A stretch of DNA of 11,177 nt from Alkalihalobacillus alcalophilus ATCC 27647 = CGMCC 1.3604 (GTDB taxonomy: Bacteria; Bacillota; Bacilli; Bacillales; Bacillaceae_D). Position numbers and translations under genes: made by a program. This document shows positions 5,453-11,177 of this stretch, piece by piece. Where the stretch lies: positions 1-11,177 of the forward strand of contig NZ_ALPT02000109.1 of NCBI RefSeq assembly GCF_000292245.2, given 5' to 3'. The notes under the pieces are model-generated. The model did not search any database. It was not told the origin of the DNA and worked only from the letters and a program-made list of their open reading frames with translations. Position 1 is the first letter of the stretch; every line of letters starts with the position of its first letter.

Positions 5453-6553
5453 TTACACATTAAAACGGAAATGAATGACATCGCCATCTTGGACGACATA
5501 GTCTTTTCCTTCAAGACGAACCTTCCCATTTTCCTTCGCTTGTCCCATTGAACCAGCTTCCATTAAATCATCATAAGAGACAATCTCCGCTCGAATGAAT
5601 CCACGCTCAAAGTCTGTATGAATGATTCCAGCTGCTTGTGGTGCTTTTGTCCCTTTACGATATGTCCAAGCTCGTACTTCTTGAACACCAGCTGTAAAAT
5701 ACGTTTCTAACCCTAATAACTGATAAGCAGCTCGGATTAATTGATCTAACCCAGACTCTTCAATACCAAGCTCTTCTAAAAACATCTGCTTTTCCTCGCC
5801 ATCAAGCTCAGCAATTTCAGATTCAATTTTGGCACAAACAACGATAACTTCACTATTTTCAGCTGCAGCAAATTCCTTTACTAGCTTTACATAGTCATTA
5901 TCCCCATCACCTAATAAATCCTCTTCACTCACATTGGCAACATATAATACAGGTTTGCTCGTTAATAAATGTAACTGCTTAACGATTTTCTGTTGTTCTT
6001 CACTAAATTCAATACTACGAGCTGGCTTTTCGTCTTCAAAAGTTTTTTGAAGAATTTCTAAGACTTCAAGCTCAGCAACCGCTTCTTTATCCTTCGTTTT
6101 GGCCAACTTGCCGACACGAGTGATTCTTTTTTCAATACTCTCTAAATCGGCTAAAATAAGCTCTAAATTAATGACCTCGATATCACGGATTGGATTTACA
6201 CTTCCTGAGACGTGAGTAATATTGTCATCAGAAAAACAACGGACAACATGTGAGATAGCATCGACTTGACGAATATGTGATAAGAACTTATTTCCAAGTC
6301 CTTCCCCTTTACTTGCCCCTTCGACAATCCCTGCAATATCAGTGAACTCAAAAGCAGTTGGAACTGTTTTCTTTGGGTCCACTAATTCTGTTAACTTTTG
6401 CAAACGGTGATCAGGCACTTCTACAATCCCCACATTTGGATCGATTGTACAGAACGGGTAATTCGCTGATTCTGCTCCAGCTTGAGTTATTGCATTAAAT
6501 AAAGTTGATTTCCCCACATTTGGGAGGCCTACAATTCCTGTCGTTAATGCCAT
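5453..6553 (-). CDS. ychF: Redox/stress-linked ribosome-associated ATPase YchF (Obg-related)
   Basis: A 366-residue TRAFAC P-loop NTPase of the YchF/OLA1 group, which hydrolyses ATP in preference to GTP, binds ribosomes and is linked to translation and oxidative-stress control. The P-loop is GLPNVGKS (9-16), the switch II region DIAGIVEGASKGEGLGNKF starts at 72, and the degenerate G4 reads NVSE (207-210), the change that shifts specificity to ATP. H114 matches the catalytic histidine reported for E. coli YchF. A coiled-coil insertion (about 130-195) and a C-terminal TGS domain (about 283-366, ending DGDVIHFRFNV) complete the family architecture. The frame is open upstream to 6670, but MALTTGIVGLPNVGKS at 6553 is the family start, with AAGGAAG upstream; the extension crosses the promoter. 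B. subtilis calls it yyaF. Confidence 0.97.
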   Translation of the reverse strand: MALTTGIVGLPNVGKSTLFNAITQAGAESANYPFCTIDPNVGIVEVPDHRLQKLTELVDPKKTVPTAFEFTDIAGIVEGASKGEGLGNKFLSHIRQVDAISHVVRCFSDDNITHVSGSVNPIRDIEVINLELILADLESIEKRITRVGKLAKTKDKEAVAELEVLEILQKTFEDEKPARSIEFSEEQQKIVKQLHLLTSKPVLYVANVSEEDLLGDGDNDYVKLVKEFAAAENSEVIVVCAKIESEIAELDGEEKQMFLEELGIEESGLDQLIRAAYQLLGLETYFTAGVQEVRAWTYRKGTKAPQAAGIIHTDFERGFIRAEIVSYDDLMEAGSMGQAKENGKVRLEGKDYVVQDGDVIHFRFNV

Positions 6554-6617
6554 TGAATCATTCACTTCCTTTATTTGAATAAAATATCTATTGAGCCATT
6601 GAATATAAGTCCTTTCA

Positions 6618-6646
6618 ATTATAGGAAGAAGACCACAAAAAAACAA
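6618..6646 (-). promoter_or_regulatory. Probable ychF promoter
   Basis: Minus-strand TTGTTT (6646-6641), 17-base spacer, TATAAT (6623-6618). The -35 lies inside the T-run of the upstream terminator, so end and start signals overlap. The ychF ATG is about 65 bases downstream of the -10. Confidence 0.5.
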
Positions 6647-6676
6647 GACAGATTGGAGGAGACGCCCCATTCTGTC
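6636..6676 (-). terminator. Terminator downstream of yyzM
   Basis: Minus-strand GACAGA (6676-6671) pairs with TCTGTC (6652-6647). After one mismatch, UGGGG pairs with CUCCA, leaving a 6-base loop, and TTGTTTTTTT follows. It begins about 11 bases after the yyzM stop codon. Confidence 0.8.
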
Positions 6677-6687
6677 AATGTATCGCC

Positions 6688-6882
6688 CTAATTTGATGAT
6701 TCGAGAACTTTTTTCAACTTCTTACTAAATTCTTTTCGAGGCAGCATCACACTATGCTGACATCCAAGGCATTTAATTCGAACATCCATCCCCATTCGAA
6801 TTATTTTCCAGCGATTTTCACCGCACGGATGTTGTTTTTTCATCTCAACAACGTCATGCAGAGTAAATTCCTTCTCAGCCAA
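6688..6882 (-). CDS. yyzM: DUF951 family small protein (YyzM)
   Basis: A 64-residue cytoplasmic protein of the DUF951 family, of unknown function, common next to ychF in Firmicutes. The conserved centre is HDVVEMKKQHPCGENRWKII (9-28) followed by RIKCLGCQHSVMLPRKEF. Cysteines 20, 38 and 41 with nearby histidines suggest a small metal-binding or nucleic-acid-binding fold, which is inference. The frame opens at a TTG at 6900, but the TTG at 6882 is better: it sits 8 bases after AAAGGGG and gives the family start MAEKEFTLHD. It is transcribed from its own promoter. Confidence 0.85.
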   Translation of the reverse strand: MAEKEFTLHDVVEMKKQHPCGENRWKIIRMGMDVRIKCLGCQHSVMLPRKEFSKKLKKVLESSN

Positions 6883-6921
6883 CTGCTTCGCCCCTTTCAA
6901 TTCATTGCTATAATACTACCT

Positions 6922-6950
6922 ATTATACACCATTGTTTATGGAGTGGAAA
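6922..6950 (-). promoter_or_regulatory. Probable yyzM promoter
   Basis: Minus-strand TTTCCA (6950-6945), 17-base spacer, TATAAT (6927-6922). The -35 overlaps an 8-bp perfect hairpin (6942-6961) that also covers the stop codon of the upstream membrane-protein gene. Confidence 0.55.
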
Positions 6951-6959
6951 TGATTCCAC

Positions 6960-7991
6960 TCATTCAAGTTTATTTCGAATCGTTCGATGATTTAAAATCG
7001 GATATAAAATAATAGAAGATAAAAGATAAAGGTTTAGAACGCCATATAATGGGTATAAAACACTAATTAAAGTCGAAAAGCCAAACATCGTTAAAGGAGC
7101 CATAATCGCCACTAACAATAGGGCAAGCATCCAGGCTGGTGATTGAATATACCCTCTTATTCTTGAAATAATACCAAACACACCAGATGCAGCTGTTGTA
7201 TAAATCGCCACCCAGAGAAGGCCTGACATGACTAAAACCATATAATAAGGATAGTGTTGTAGAATCGCAAATAACGGAATTTCATAAACAACTAACTCAT
7301 TTGCCACTTCTAATAAAGAACTATTGTATAAAAAAGTTAAGCTTCCTAAAATGACTCCACTGCCAATACTAGCAATTAAGATTTCCCCTTTTTGTTTTAT
7401 CTTCTGACCAATTGCTCCTAAAACAGAAATTAACGGAAGAATATTGAGAGCGGTAAACGTAAGAGAACTCGGCCAATTGCTTTGGTTTCCCTCGATAAAA
7501 TGAAGTGGAAAACCATGTAATGATTGAAAGGCTAATAAAACACCGACTAAAGCCAGAATAAGAACAGGTGTAATGACAGTATGGATAGTCGTAATCCCAT
7601 CAATATCCCAAATAAATAAGACCACCACAAATGCTGCTAGAATAACCACTCCCGCCCAAAATGGCAGATGGATCACTTCTAATGTCGCTCCCCCACCCGC
7701 AAGCATGATGACCGTAGTAGAAAACAAATAAACCATAATCATCACATCATATAATTTGGAAATTCGTTTTCCCATTAAAATATGTAAAACAGGTAGATAA
7801 TGAACCGATTGATGTTTAAAACTAATATGCATGACCACATAACAGCAAATAATAAATAGAACCGTAAAGAGAAAAATGGCTAGTCCACTTTCAGCACCAA
7901 AAAATTCCCAGATTTCTCTTCCAGATGCATATCCAGCTCCGATCATCGTTCCAATAATTAAAAACATCCACATGAGTCCATTTCTCACCAT
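6960..7991 (-). CDS. YkvI-like multi-pass membrane protein (APC-superfamily type)
   Basis: A hydrophobic protein of 343 residues with about 10 predicted membrane helices. The first helix carries GTMIGAGYASGREI (about 14-27), the glycine-broken helix characteristic of the YkvI family and of LeuT-fold transporters of the amino-acid/polyamine/organocation type. Further helices run to an ending LLSSIILYPILNHRTIRNKL. The substrate is unknown; transport of a small cation-coupled solute is inferred from the fold. A GTG at 8009 is possible, but the ATG at 7991 is 8 bases after AAGGGAG and is preferred. It is divergent from yyaC across about 100 bases. I saw no strong terminator after it, only a hairpin without a T-run, so read-through into yyzM is possible. 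Confidence 0.8.
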   Translation of the reverse strand: MVRNGLMWMFLIIGTMIGAGYASGREIWEFFGAESGLAIFLFTVLFIICCYVVMHISFKHQSVHYLPVLHILMGKRISKLYDVMIMVYLFSTTVIMLAGGGATLEVIHLPFWAGVVILAAFVVVLFIWDIDGITTIHTVITPVLILALVGVLLAFQSLHGFPLHFIEGNQSNWPSSLTFTALNILPLISVLGAIGQKIKQKGEILIASIGSGVILGSLTFLYNSSLLEVANELVVYEIPLFAILQHYPYYMVLVMSGLLWVAIYTTAASGVFGIISRIRGYIQSPAWMLALLLVAIMAPLTMFGFSTLISVLYPLYGVLNLYLLSSIILYPILNHRTIRNKLE

Positions 7992-8092
7992 ACGCGCTAC
8001 TCCCTTCACACTCGTTATCTTTTTTCACTTTCATGTATAGAAATGCAAAGATAACCGTATACTGTTACTACTATGGCGAAGGAGTCGAAAAT

Positions 8093-8761
8093 ATGAGTAC
8101 AAACTATCGGTTGTTTAGTAAAAAAACTTCACCCTTTCGAATGCATATGGATCATAATGATATACACAATGAATTTGCAAAGGCACTTACCTTTTATATT
8201 AACAACCAGCTAGACTCGCCTTTAGTCATTGTTTGTATTGGAACAGACCGCTCAACTGGGGACTCTTTAGGTCCATTAATTGGTTCTAAGCTTGAATCTT
8301 TTAATCTTAAAAACTTTTATATTTATGGAACCTTAAAAGATCCGATTCATGCGGTCAATATGCATGAAAAAATAATGAGGATTGAACAACTTCATGATAG
8401 GGCTTTTATTATCGCAATTGATGCTTGTTTAGGGAAAATGAAAAGTGTTGGTGATATTACATTAGCACATGGGCCTGTGACACCAGGTGCTGCCGTAAAA
8501 AAGGATTTACCCCCGATTGGAGACATTCATATTACAGGGATTGTGAACATAGGTGGTATGATGGAATATTTTGTTTTACAAAATACCCGTCTTTATATGG
8601 TTATGACAATGGCGGATGTTATCGCTACTTCAATTCAGAAAGTTGATCAACAATTGAGTGAATCGCCGGTATTAGAATCATCCTTTGAAACTACCTTAAA
8701 AAAGCGCCGAAACTTGGCTAATGCTTTTTCATTTATGAACACTGAAAAATTCAAATTATAA
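8093..8761 (+). CDS. yyaC: Spore protease-like protein YyaC
   Basis: A 222-residue member of the YyaC family of endospore formers, related in fold to the germination protease GPR and the hydrogenase-maturation peptidases. Key motifs are VIVCIGTDRSTGDSLGPLIG (about 45-64), IIAIDACLG (about 106-114) and PGAAVKKDLPPIGD (about 131-144), the conserved pattern including acidic residues expected at the active site. The tail (about 190-222) is polar. The frame opens at 8033, but the ATG at 8093 has AAGGAG 8 bases upstream and gives the usual start. GTATA at 8035-8039 and TATACT at 8058-8063 lie upstream and could belong to a sporulation or sigma-A promoter, but neither match is convincing. It is the only clear spore gene in the window, and the gene most indicative of a spore-former. 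Confidence 0.92.
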   Translation: MSTNYRLFSKKTSPFRMHMDHNDIHNEFAKALTFYINNQLDSPLVIVCIGTDRSTGDSLGPLIGSKLESFNLKNFYIYGTLKDPIHAVNMHEKIMRIEQLHDRAFIIAIDACLGKMKSVGDITLAHGPVTPGAAVKKDLPPIGDIHITGIVNIGGMMEYFVLQNTRLYMVMTMADVIATSIQKVDQQLSESPVLESSFETTLKKRRNLANAFSFMNTEKFKL

Positions 8762-8820
8762 TTTTAAAACTAAAGTGTGTTACTTAAAAGAGACTGAGAC
8801 AAAACCCTCCTCTGATATGA

Positions 8821-8863
8821 AAAGCCGGTGACTTTTTACTCATTGTAAATTGTCACCGGCTTT
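8821..8863. repeat. Perfect 12-bp hairpin, first stem of the structured element
   Basis: AAAGCCGGTGAC (8821-8832) pairs exactly with GTCACCGGCTTT (8852-8863) across a 19-base loop. The T-run after it on the plus strand is short (TTTC), so it is a weak terminator at best. It is nevertheless the first strong stem after yyaC and may end that transcript. On the minus strand it ends in CTTTTC. Confidence 0.75.
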
Positions 8864-8876
8864 CATGAGCTTTATT

Positions 8877-9026
8877 GGAACGGAAGTAGATGGCGATGGT
8901 TAGCACTCTTCTCACCGTTCCCGAAAATCATGCTCCGCGTCCTGTGGGGCGGCGCCAAACTAACCGGCCTAGCCGGTGGATTTCGGCTAGGCCACTTCTT
9001 CCCACGGGAGTCTCCGCATGTTTTCG
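8877..9026. repeat. Compound multi-stem core of the structured element
   Basis: GGAACGG (8877-8883) pairs with CCGTTCC (8915-8921). Directly after it a long hairpin forms in three tiers. CGAAAA-t-CATGC (8922-8933) pairs with GCATGTTTTCG (9016-9026) with one bulge. CCTGTGGG (8941-8948) pairs with CCCACGGG (9001-9008) with one G-U. GGCCTAGCCG (8966-8975) pairs perfectly with CGGCTAGGCC (8984-8993) around an 8-base loop. Such nested pairing is unlikely by chance and points to a structured RNA or a foldable single-stranded DNA intermediate. Confidence 0.75.
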
Positions 9027-9096
9027 TCCACTAGGGTACAGAATAATCTTAGTTTGCATTCTTGTAGGTAATAACGCGAAGTGACTAAATTCAAAA

Positions 9097-9152
9097 TGGA
9101 AAAATAGAGAACCGAAAAAATACTAAAATATGTTCTTTGGATACATTCTCTA
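9097..9152 (-). terminator. Possible terminator of the DUF554 gene inside the element
   Basis: On the minus strand TAGAGAA (9152-9146) pairs with TTCTCTA (9111-9105), followed by TTTTTCC. The loop is long (34 bases), so this is a weak candidate, about 40 bases after the DUF554 stop. Confidence 0.3.
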
Positions 9153-9192
9153 CTTCTATATATAGCTAGTTATGCTCCAGTCTCTTTTATAC

Positions 9193-9894
9193 TTATACAA
9201 AGTGAAGAATGGTTACGATGACGGCGACGACTAATATACTTGGTAGAAGGTTTGCTACCTTCACATTTAATAGCCCTAATATATTGAGGCCAATTGCGAT
9301 AATCATGATTCCACCTGTAGCCGTCATTTCAACGATAAAGGCATCCATAATTTCTGGTGGAACATATTGATTAATTTGTCCAGAAAATAAAGCGATTGTT
9401 CCTTGATAAAGAACGACAGGGATAGCTGAGAATGCTACTCCTATTCCTAATGTTGATGCAAACAAAAGAGACGAAACTCCATCTAACATTGATTTAGTAA
9501 ATAAAACCGAATGATCGCCTCTGAGCCCACTATCAAGTGCTCCTAAAACTGCCATCGCTCCGACAACATAAATTAAAGTAGTGGTCACAAATGCCTTGGC
9601 CACTGTCCCTTCTCGCTCTGTTCCTATTTTACGCTCTATCCATAATCCAAAACGATTTAAATATCCATCTAAGTCCATTATTTCCCCAATTATTGCCCCT
9701 ATTACTAAGCTAGTAATGACAATTAAAAATTGTTCACTTTTAATTCCCATTGTAATGCCTAATATAACAACAGCTAAAGCAATGGCTTGCATGATTGTCG
9801 TTTTCATTTGTTCAGGGATATTTCGGACTGTTAACCCGATAAGAGCGGCAACGACAATCGCTGCCCCATTCACTAATGTTCCAGTTAATACCAT
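9193..9894 (-). CDS. DUF554 family membrane protein
   Basis: A 233-residue integral membrane protein of the DUF554 family (E. coli YqgA, B. subtilis YdfK), proposed to be a transporter but without an established substrate. About seven hydrophobic segments lie near 5-22, 33-50, 54-71, 102-120, 137-170, 187-209 and 213-232. Family signatures are the start MVLTGTLVNGAAI, and GALDSGLRGDHSVLFTKSML with DGVSSLLFASTLGIGVAFSA in the middle. The ATG at 9894 fits the family start, but the ribosome site is poor: the nearest GAGAGG is about 16 bases upstream. It follows the cysteine desulfurase gene by 66 bases with no terminator between, so the two are probably one transcript. The stop codon overlaps the target duplication of the neighbouring structured element, which therefore inserted at the very end of the gene. 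Confidence 0.88.
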   Translation of the reverse strand: MVLTGTLVNGAAIVVAALIGLTVRNIPEQMKTTIMQAIALAVVILGITMGIKSEQFLIVITSLVIGAIIGEIMDLDGYLNRFGLWIERKIGTEREGTVAKAFVTTTLIYVVGAMAVLGALDSGLRGDHSVLFTKSMLDGVSSLLFASTLGIGVAFSAIPVVLYQGTIALFSGQINQYVPPEIMDAFIVEMTATGGIMIIAIGLNILGLLNVKVANLLPSILVVAVIVTILHFV

Positions 9895-9960
9895 CTACTC
9901 ATTCACTGGCCTCTCATTATGATATTTTCTATTTCCAAGATACAAACACTAAGATCTCTA

Positions 9961-11112
9961 TTATTGAAACGCTGTTACTATCTCCTCTATTGCTTGTACA
10001 AACGTTTCTACCTCTTCTTTTGTATTATACGGTCCAAAGCTAACTCTCACTAGTCCGGTATCAATTGTGGCTAGTGAATGATGTGTTCTTGGAGCACAGT
10101 GTAATCCTGCTCTCACACCAATTTTATAATGTTCATCTAAAATAATCGCCAGCTCATGACTACCTATTTGTTCTAAACGGAAAGAAAGAACGGCTAAACG
10201 TTTCGTTAAATCAGTAGGTCCATAAAAGCTGATCCCTTCAAGCCTTTTTAACCCTTCTAAACAACTTCTCATTAATTCTTGTTCATGCTTATAAATCGAT
10301 TCAATTCCAACCTCATTAATTTCATCTATACCTTTTGATAACCCAGCAATACCAGGTGTATTTAACGTGCCAGCTTCATATCGCTCAGGCCATTGTAGCG
10401 GTTGCTCAGGAAGCTCTGAATGGCTTCCTGTTCCGCCCGTAATTAATGGCTTTAGCCCATAATCTTGTTTACTAATTAGAACAGCTGTTCCTTGTGGCCC
10501 TAACATACTTTTATGTCCGGCTAATGCTAATAAATCAATTCCTTGTTCTTCCATAGAAATAGGAATCGTACCAGCGGTTTGAGAAGCATCAACTAAAAGA
10601 ACAGCATTTACCTGTTTGGCAATATCAGAAATAGCCTTTAAATCAATTAATGCTCCCGTTACATTAGAGGCATGTGAAACAGCAATCATTCGTGTATGAG
10701 GAGTTACAACCATTCTTATCGCTTCAGTTGTAATTAGCCCGTTTTCATCTGGTTCTACATACGTAACATCTATACGCTTCTCTTCAACTAGACGATTTAA
10801 TGGTCTTAAGACAGAATTATGTTCAAACGCTGTTGTAACAACGTGCTGCCCTTCTTCAAATGGGAAACCAAGAATCGCTTGGTTTAATGCCATTGTTGCA
10901 TTTTGATAAAACCAGACATGGTTCGCAGAGGGAGCCGAGAAAAAATCCATTAGTTTTTCTCTTGTTTCTTCAATTATTTTTCCTGCTTTTTTAGATAGAA
11001 AGTGCCCTCCCCTACCAGGGTTTGCCCCGTATTCATTTACCGCTTCTAGCATCGCTTCCCCAACTTCTTTCGGTTTCGGAAAAGAGGTCGCGGCATGATC
11101 AAAATAAATCAT
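9961..11112 (-). CDS. Cysteine desulfurase family protein (class V aminotransferase)
   Basis: A 383-residue PLP enzyme expected to take sulfur from L-cysteine as a protein persulfide and release alanine, for Fe-S, thiolated tRNA or cofactor synthesis. The start MIYFDHAATSFPKPKEV is typical of the EF2568-like desulfurase subgroup. Visible residues: H98 (AFEHNS), D175 (LLVDASQTAG), the PLP Schiff-base K201 in AGHKSMLGPQG, and the persulfide-forming C339 in RAGLHCAPRTHH. The end FGPYNTKEEVETFVQAIEEI is also usual. The frame is open to 11154, but the ATG at 11112 has AAAGGA 8 bases upstream and gives the conserved start. No scaffold (SufU/IscU) or ThiI gene is next to it, so its sulfur acceptor is unknown. 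It is likely the first gene of a two-gene unit with DUF554. Confidence 0.93.
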   Translation of the reverse strand: MIYFDHAATSFPKPKEVGEAMLEAVNEYGANPGRGGHFLSKKAGKIIEETREKLMDFFSAPSANHVWFYQNATMALNQAILGFPFEEGQHVVTTAFEHNSVLRPLNRLVEEKRIDVTYVEPDENGLITTEAIRMVVTPHTRMIAVSHASNVTGALIDLKAISDIAKQVNAVLLVDASQTAGTIPISMEEQGIDLLALAGHKSMLGPQGTAVLISKQDYGLKPLITGGTGSHSELPEQPLQWPERYEAGTLNTPGIAGLSKGIDEINEVGIESIYKHEQELMRSCLEGLKRLEGISFYGPTDLTKRLAVLSFRLEQIGSHELAIILDEHYKIGVRAGLHCAPRTHHSLATIDTGLVRVSFGPYNTKEEVETFVQAIEEIVTAFQ

Positions 11113-11149
11113 AATCCTCTTCCTTTCATCAAATCGAAATATCTTCCCT

Positions 11150-11177
11150 ATCATACCAAATTTAAAACAGAACTCAA
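11150..11177 (-). promoter_or_regulatory. Probable promoter of the cysteine desulfurase gene
   Basis: Minus-strand TTGAGT (11177-11172) at the window edge, 16-base spacer, then TATGAT (11155-11150). The ATG is 37 bases after the -10. Confidence 0.5.

Larger units (their letters stand above)
8785..9189. mobile_element. 405-bp MITE-like structured element between yyaC and DUF554
   Basis: The ends are perfect 12-bp inverted repeats, TAAAAGAGACTG at 8785-8796 and CAGTCTCTTTTA at 9178-9189. TACT flanks it directly on both sides (8781-8784 and 9190-9193), as a 4-bp target-site duplication would. It has no transposase and no believable gene. The interior is much GC-richer than its surroundings at 8875-9030 and folds into several perfect stems (separate entries). 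The right TACT overlaps the stop codon of the DUF554 gene. The terminal AGAGACTGAGACAAAA resembles motifs I associate with dispersed Firmicutes intergenic repeats, but I cannot name a family. It is best described as a non-autonomous inverted-repeat element or a dispersed structured repeat. Confidence 0.65.

Noticed and set aside
6554..6670. 39-residue N-terminal extension of YchF
   Set aside because: It runs through the ychF promoter and the yyzM terminator stem, and the known family start is MALT just before the P-loop.
6942..6961. 8-bp perfect hairpin at the end of the YkvI-like gene as a terminator
   Set aside because: The stem is real, but no T-run follows on the minus strand and it overlaps the yyzM -35 box, so I do not call it a terminator.
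8890..9084. 64-codon plus-strand ORF inside the structured element
   Set aside because: It is a translation of the nested stems, rich in Arg, Pro and Leu from GC-rich arms, with no believable domain. No good ribosome site precedes it.
9581..9922. 113-codon plus-strand ORF opposite DUF554
   Set aside because: It is antisense to a well-matched membrane protein gene, and its composition is that of a shadow frame.
1..11177. CRISPR array, tRNA, rRNA or toxin-antitoxin pair
   Set aside because: I looked for regularly spaced repeats, cloverleaf-like sequences and paired small ORFs on both strands and found none.

Overview
The window looks like chromosomal DNA from a low-GC, endospore-forming member of the Bacillaceae. 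Shine-Dalgarno sequences are strong and GA-rich, and sigma-A-type promoters are easy to see. The gene set rpsF-ssb-rpsR, ychF, yyzM (DUF951) and yyaC resembles the origin-proximal neighbourhood of Bacillus subtilis. YyaC is a spore-former protein. No species can be named from the sequence alone.

Layout. (1) 1-2198: a methyl-accepting chemotaxis protein on the minus strand, with its own terminator. (2) 2199-3902: a scar bounded by two diverged copies of the rpsR 3' end plus its terminator. Between them lie a dead IS3-family transposase (three in-frame stops, upstream end missing), a perfect 21-bp hairpin, and the N-terminal third of a tyrosine recombinase. I read this as the remains of an integrative element that used the rpsR tail as attachment site and was later invaded and eroded. 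(3) 3876-5113: the rpsF-ssb-rpsR operon on the minus strand, with a good promoter and a leader able to hide the rpsF Shine-Dalgarno. (4) 5114-8761: an unassigned 59-codon ORF, ychF, yyzM and a YkvI-like membrane protein on the minus strand, then yyaC on the plus strand. ychF and yyzM each have a visible promoter and a terminator downstream. (5) 8785-9189: a 405-bp non-coding, MITE-like element with perfect 12-bp terminal inverted repeats, a flanking TACT duplication and a multi-stem core. (6) 9193-11177: a DUF554 membrane protein and a group V aminotransferase-fold cysteine desulfurase, probably co-transcribed from a promoter at the right edge.

The core genes serve translation and replication (S6, S18, SSB, the ribosome-associated ATPase YchF), with sulfur mobilisation and transport at the right. 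The accessory interest lies in the two scars. One is the rpsR integration site. The other is the structured inverted-repeat element whose target duplication overlaps the DUF554 stop codon. I see no intact undescribed multi-gene system; the best candidates for something undescribed are the structured element and the 59-codon ORF.
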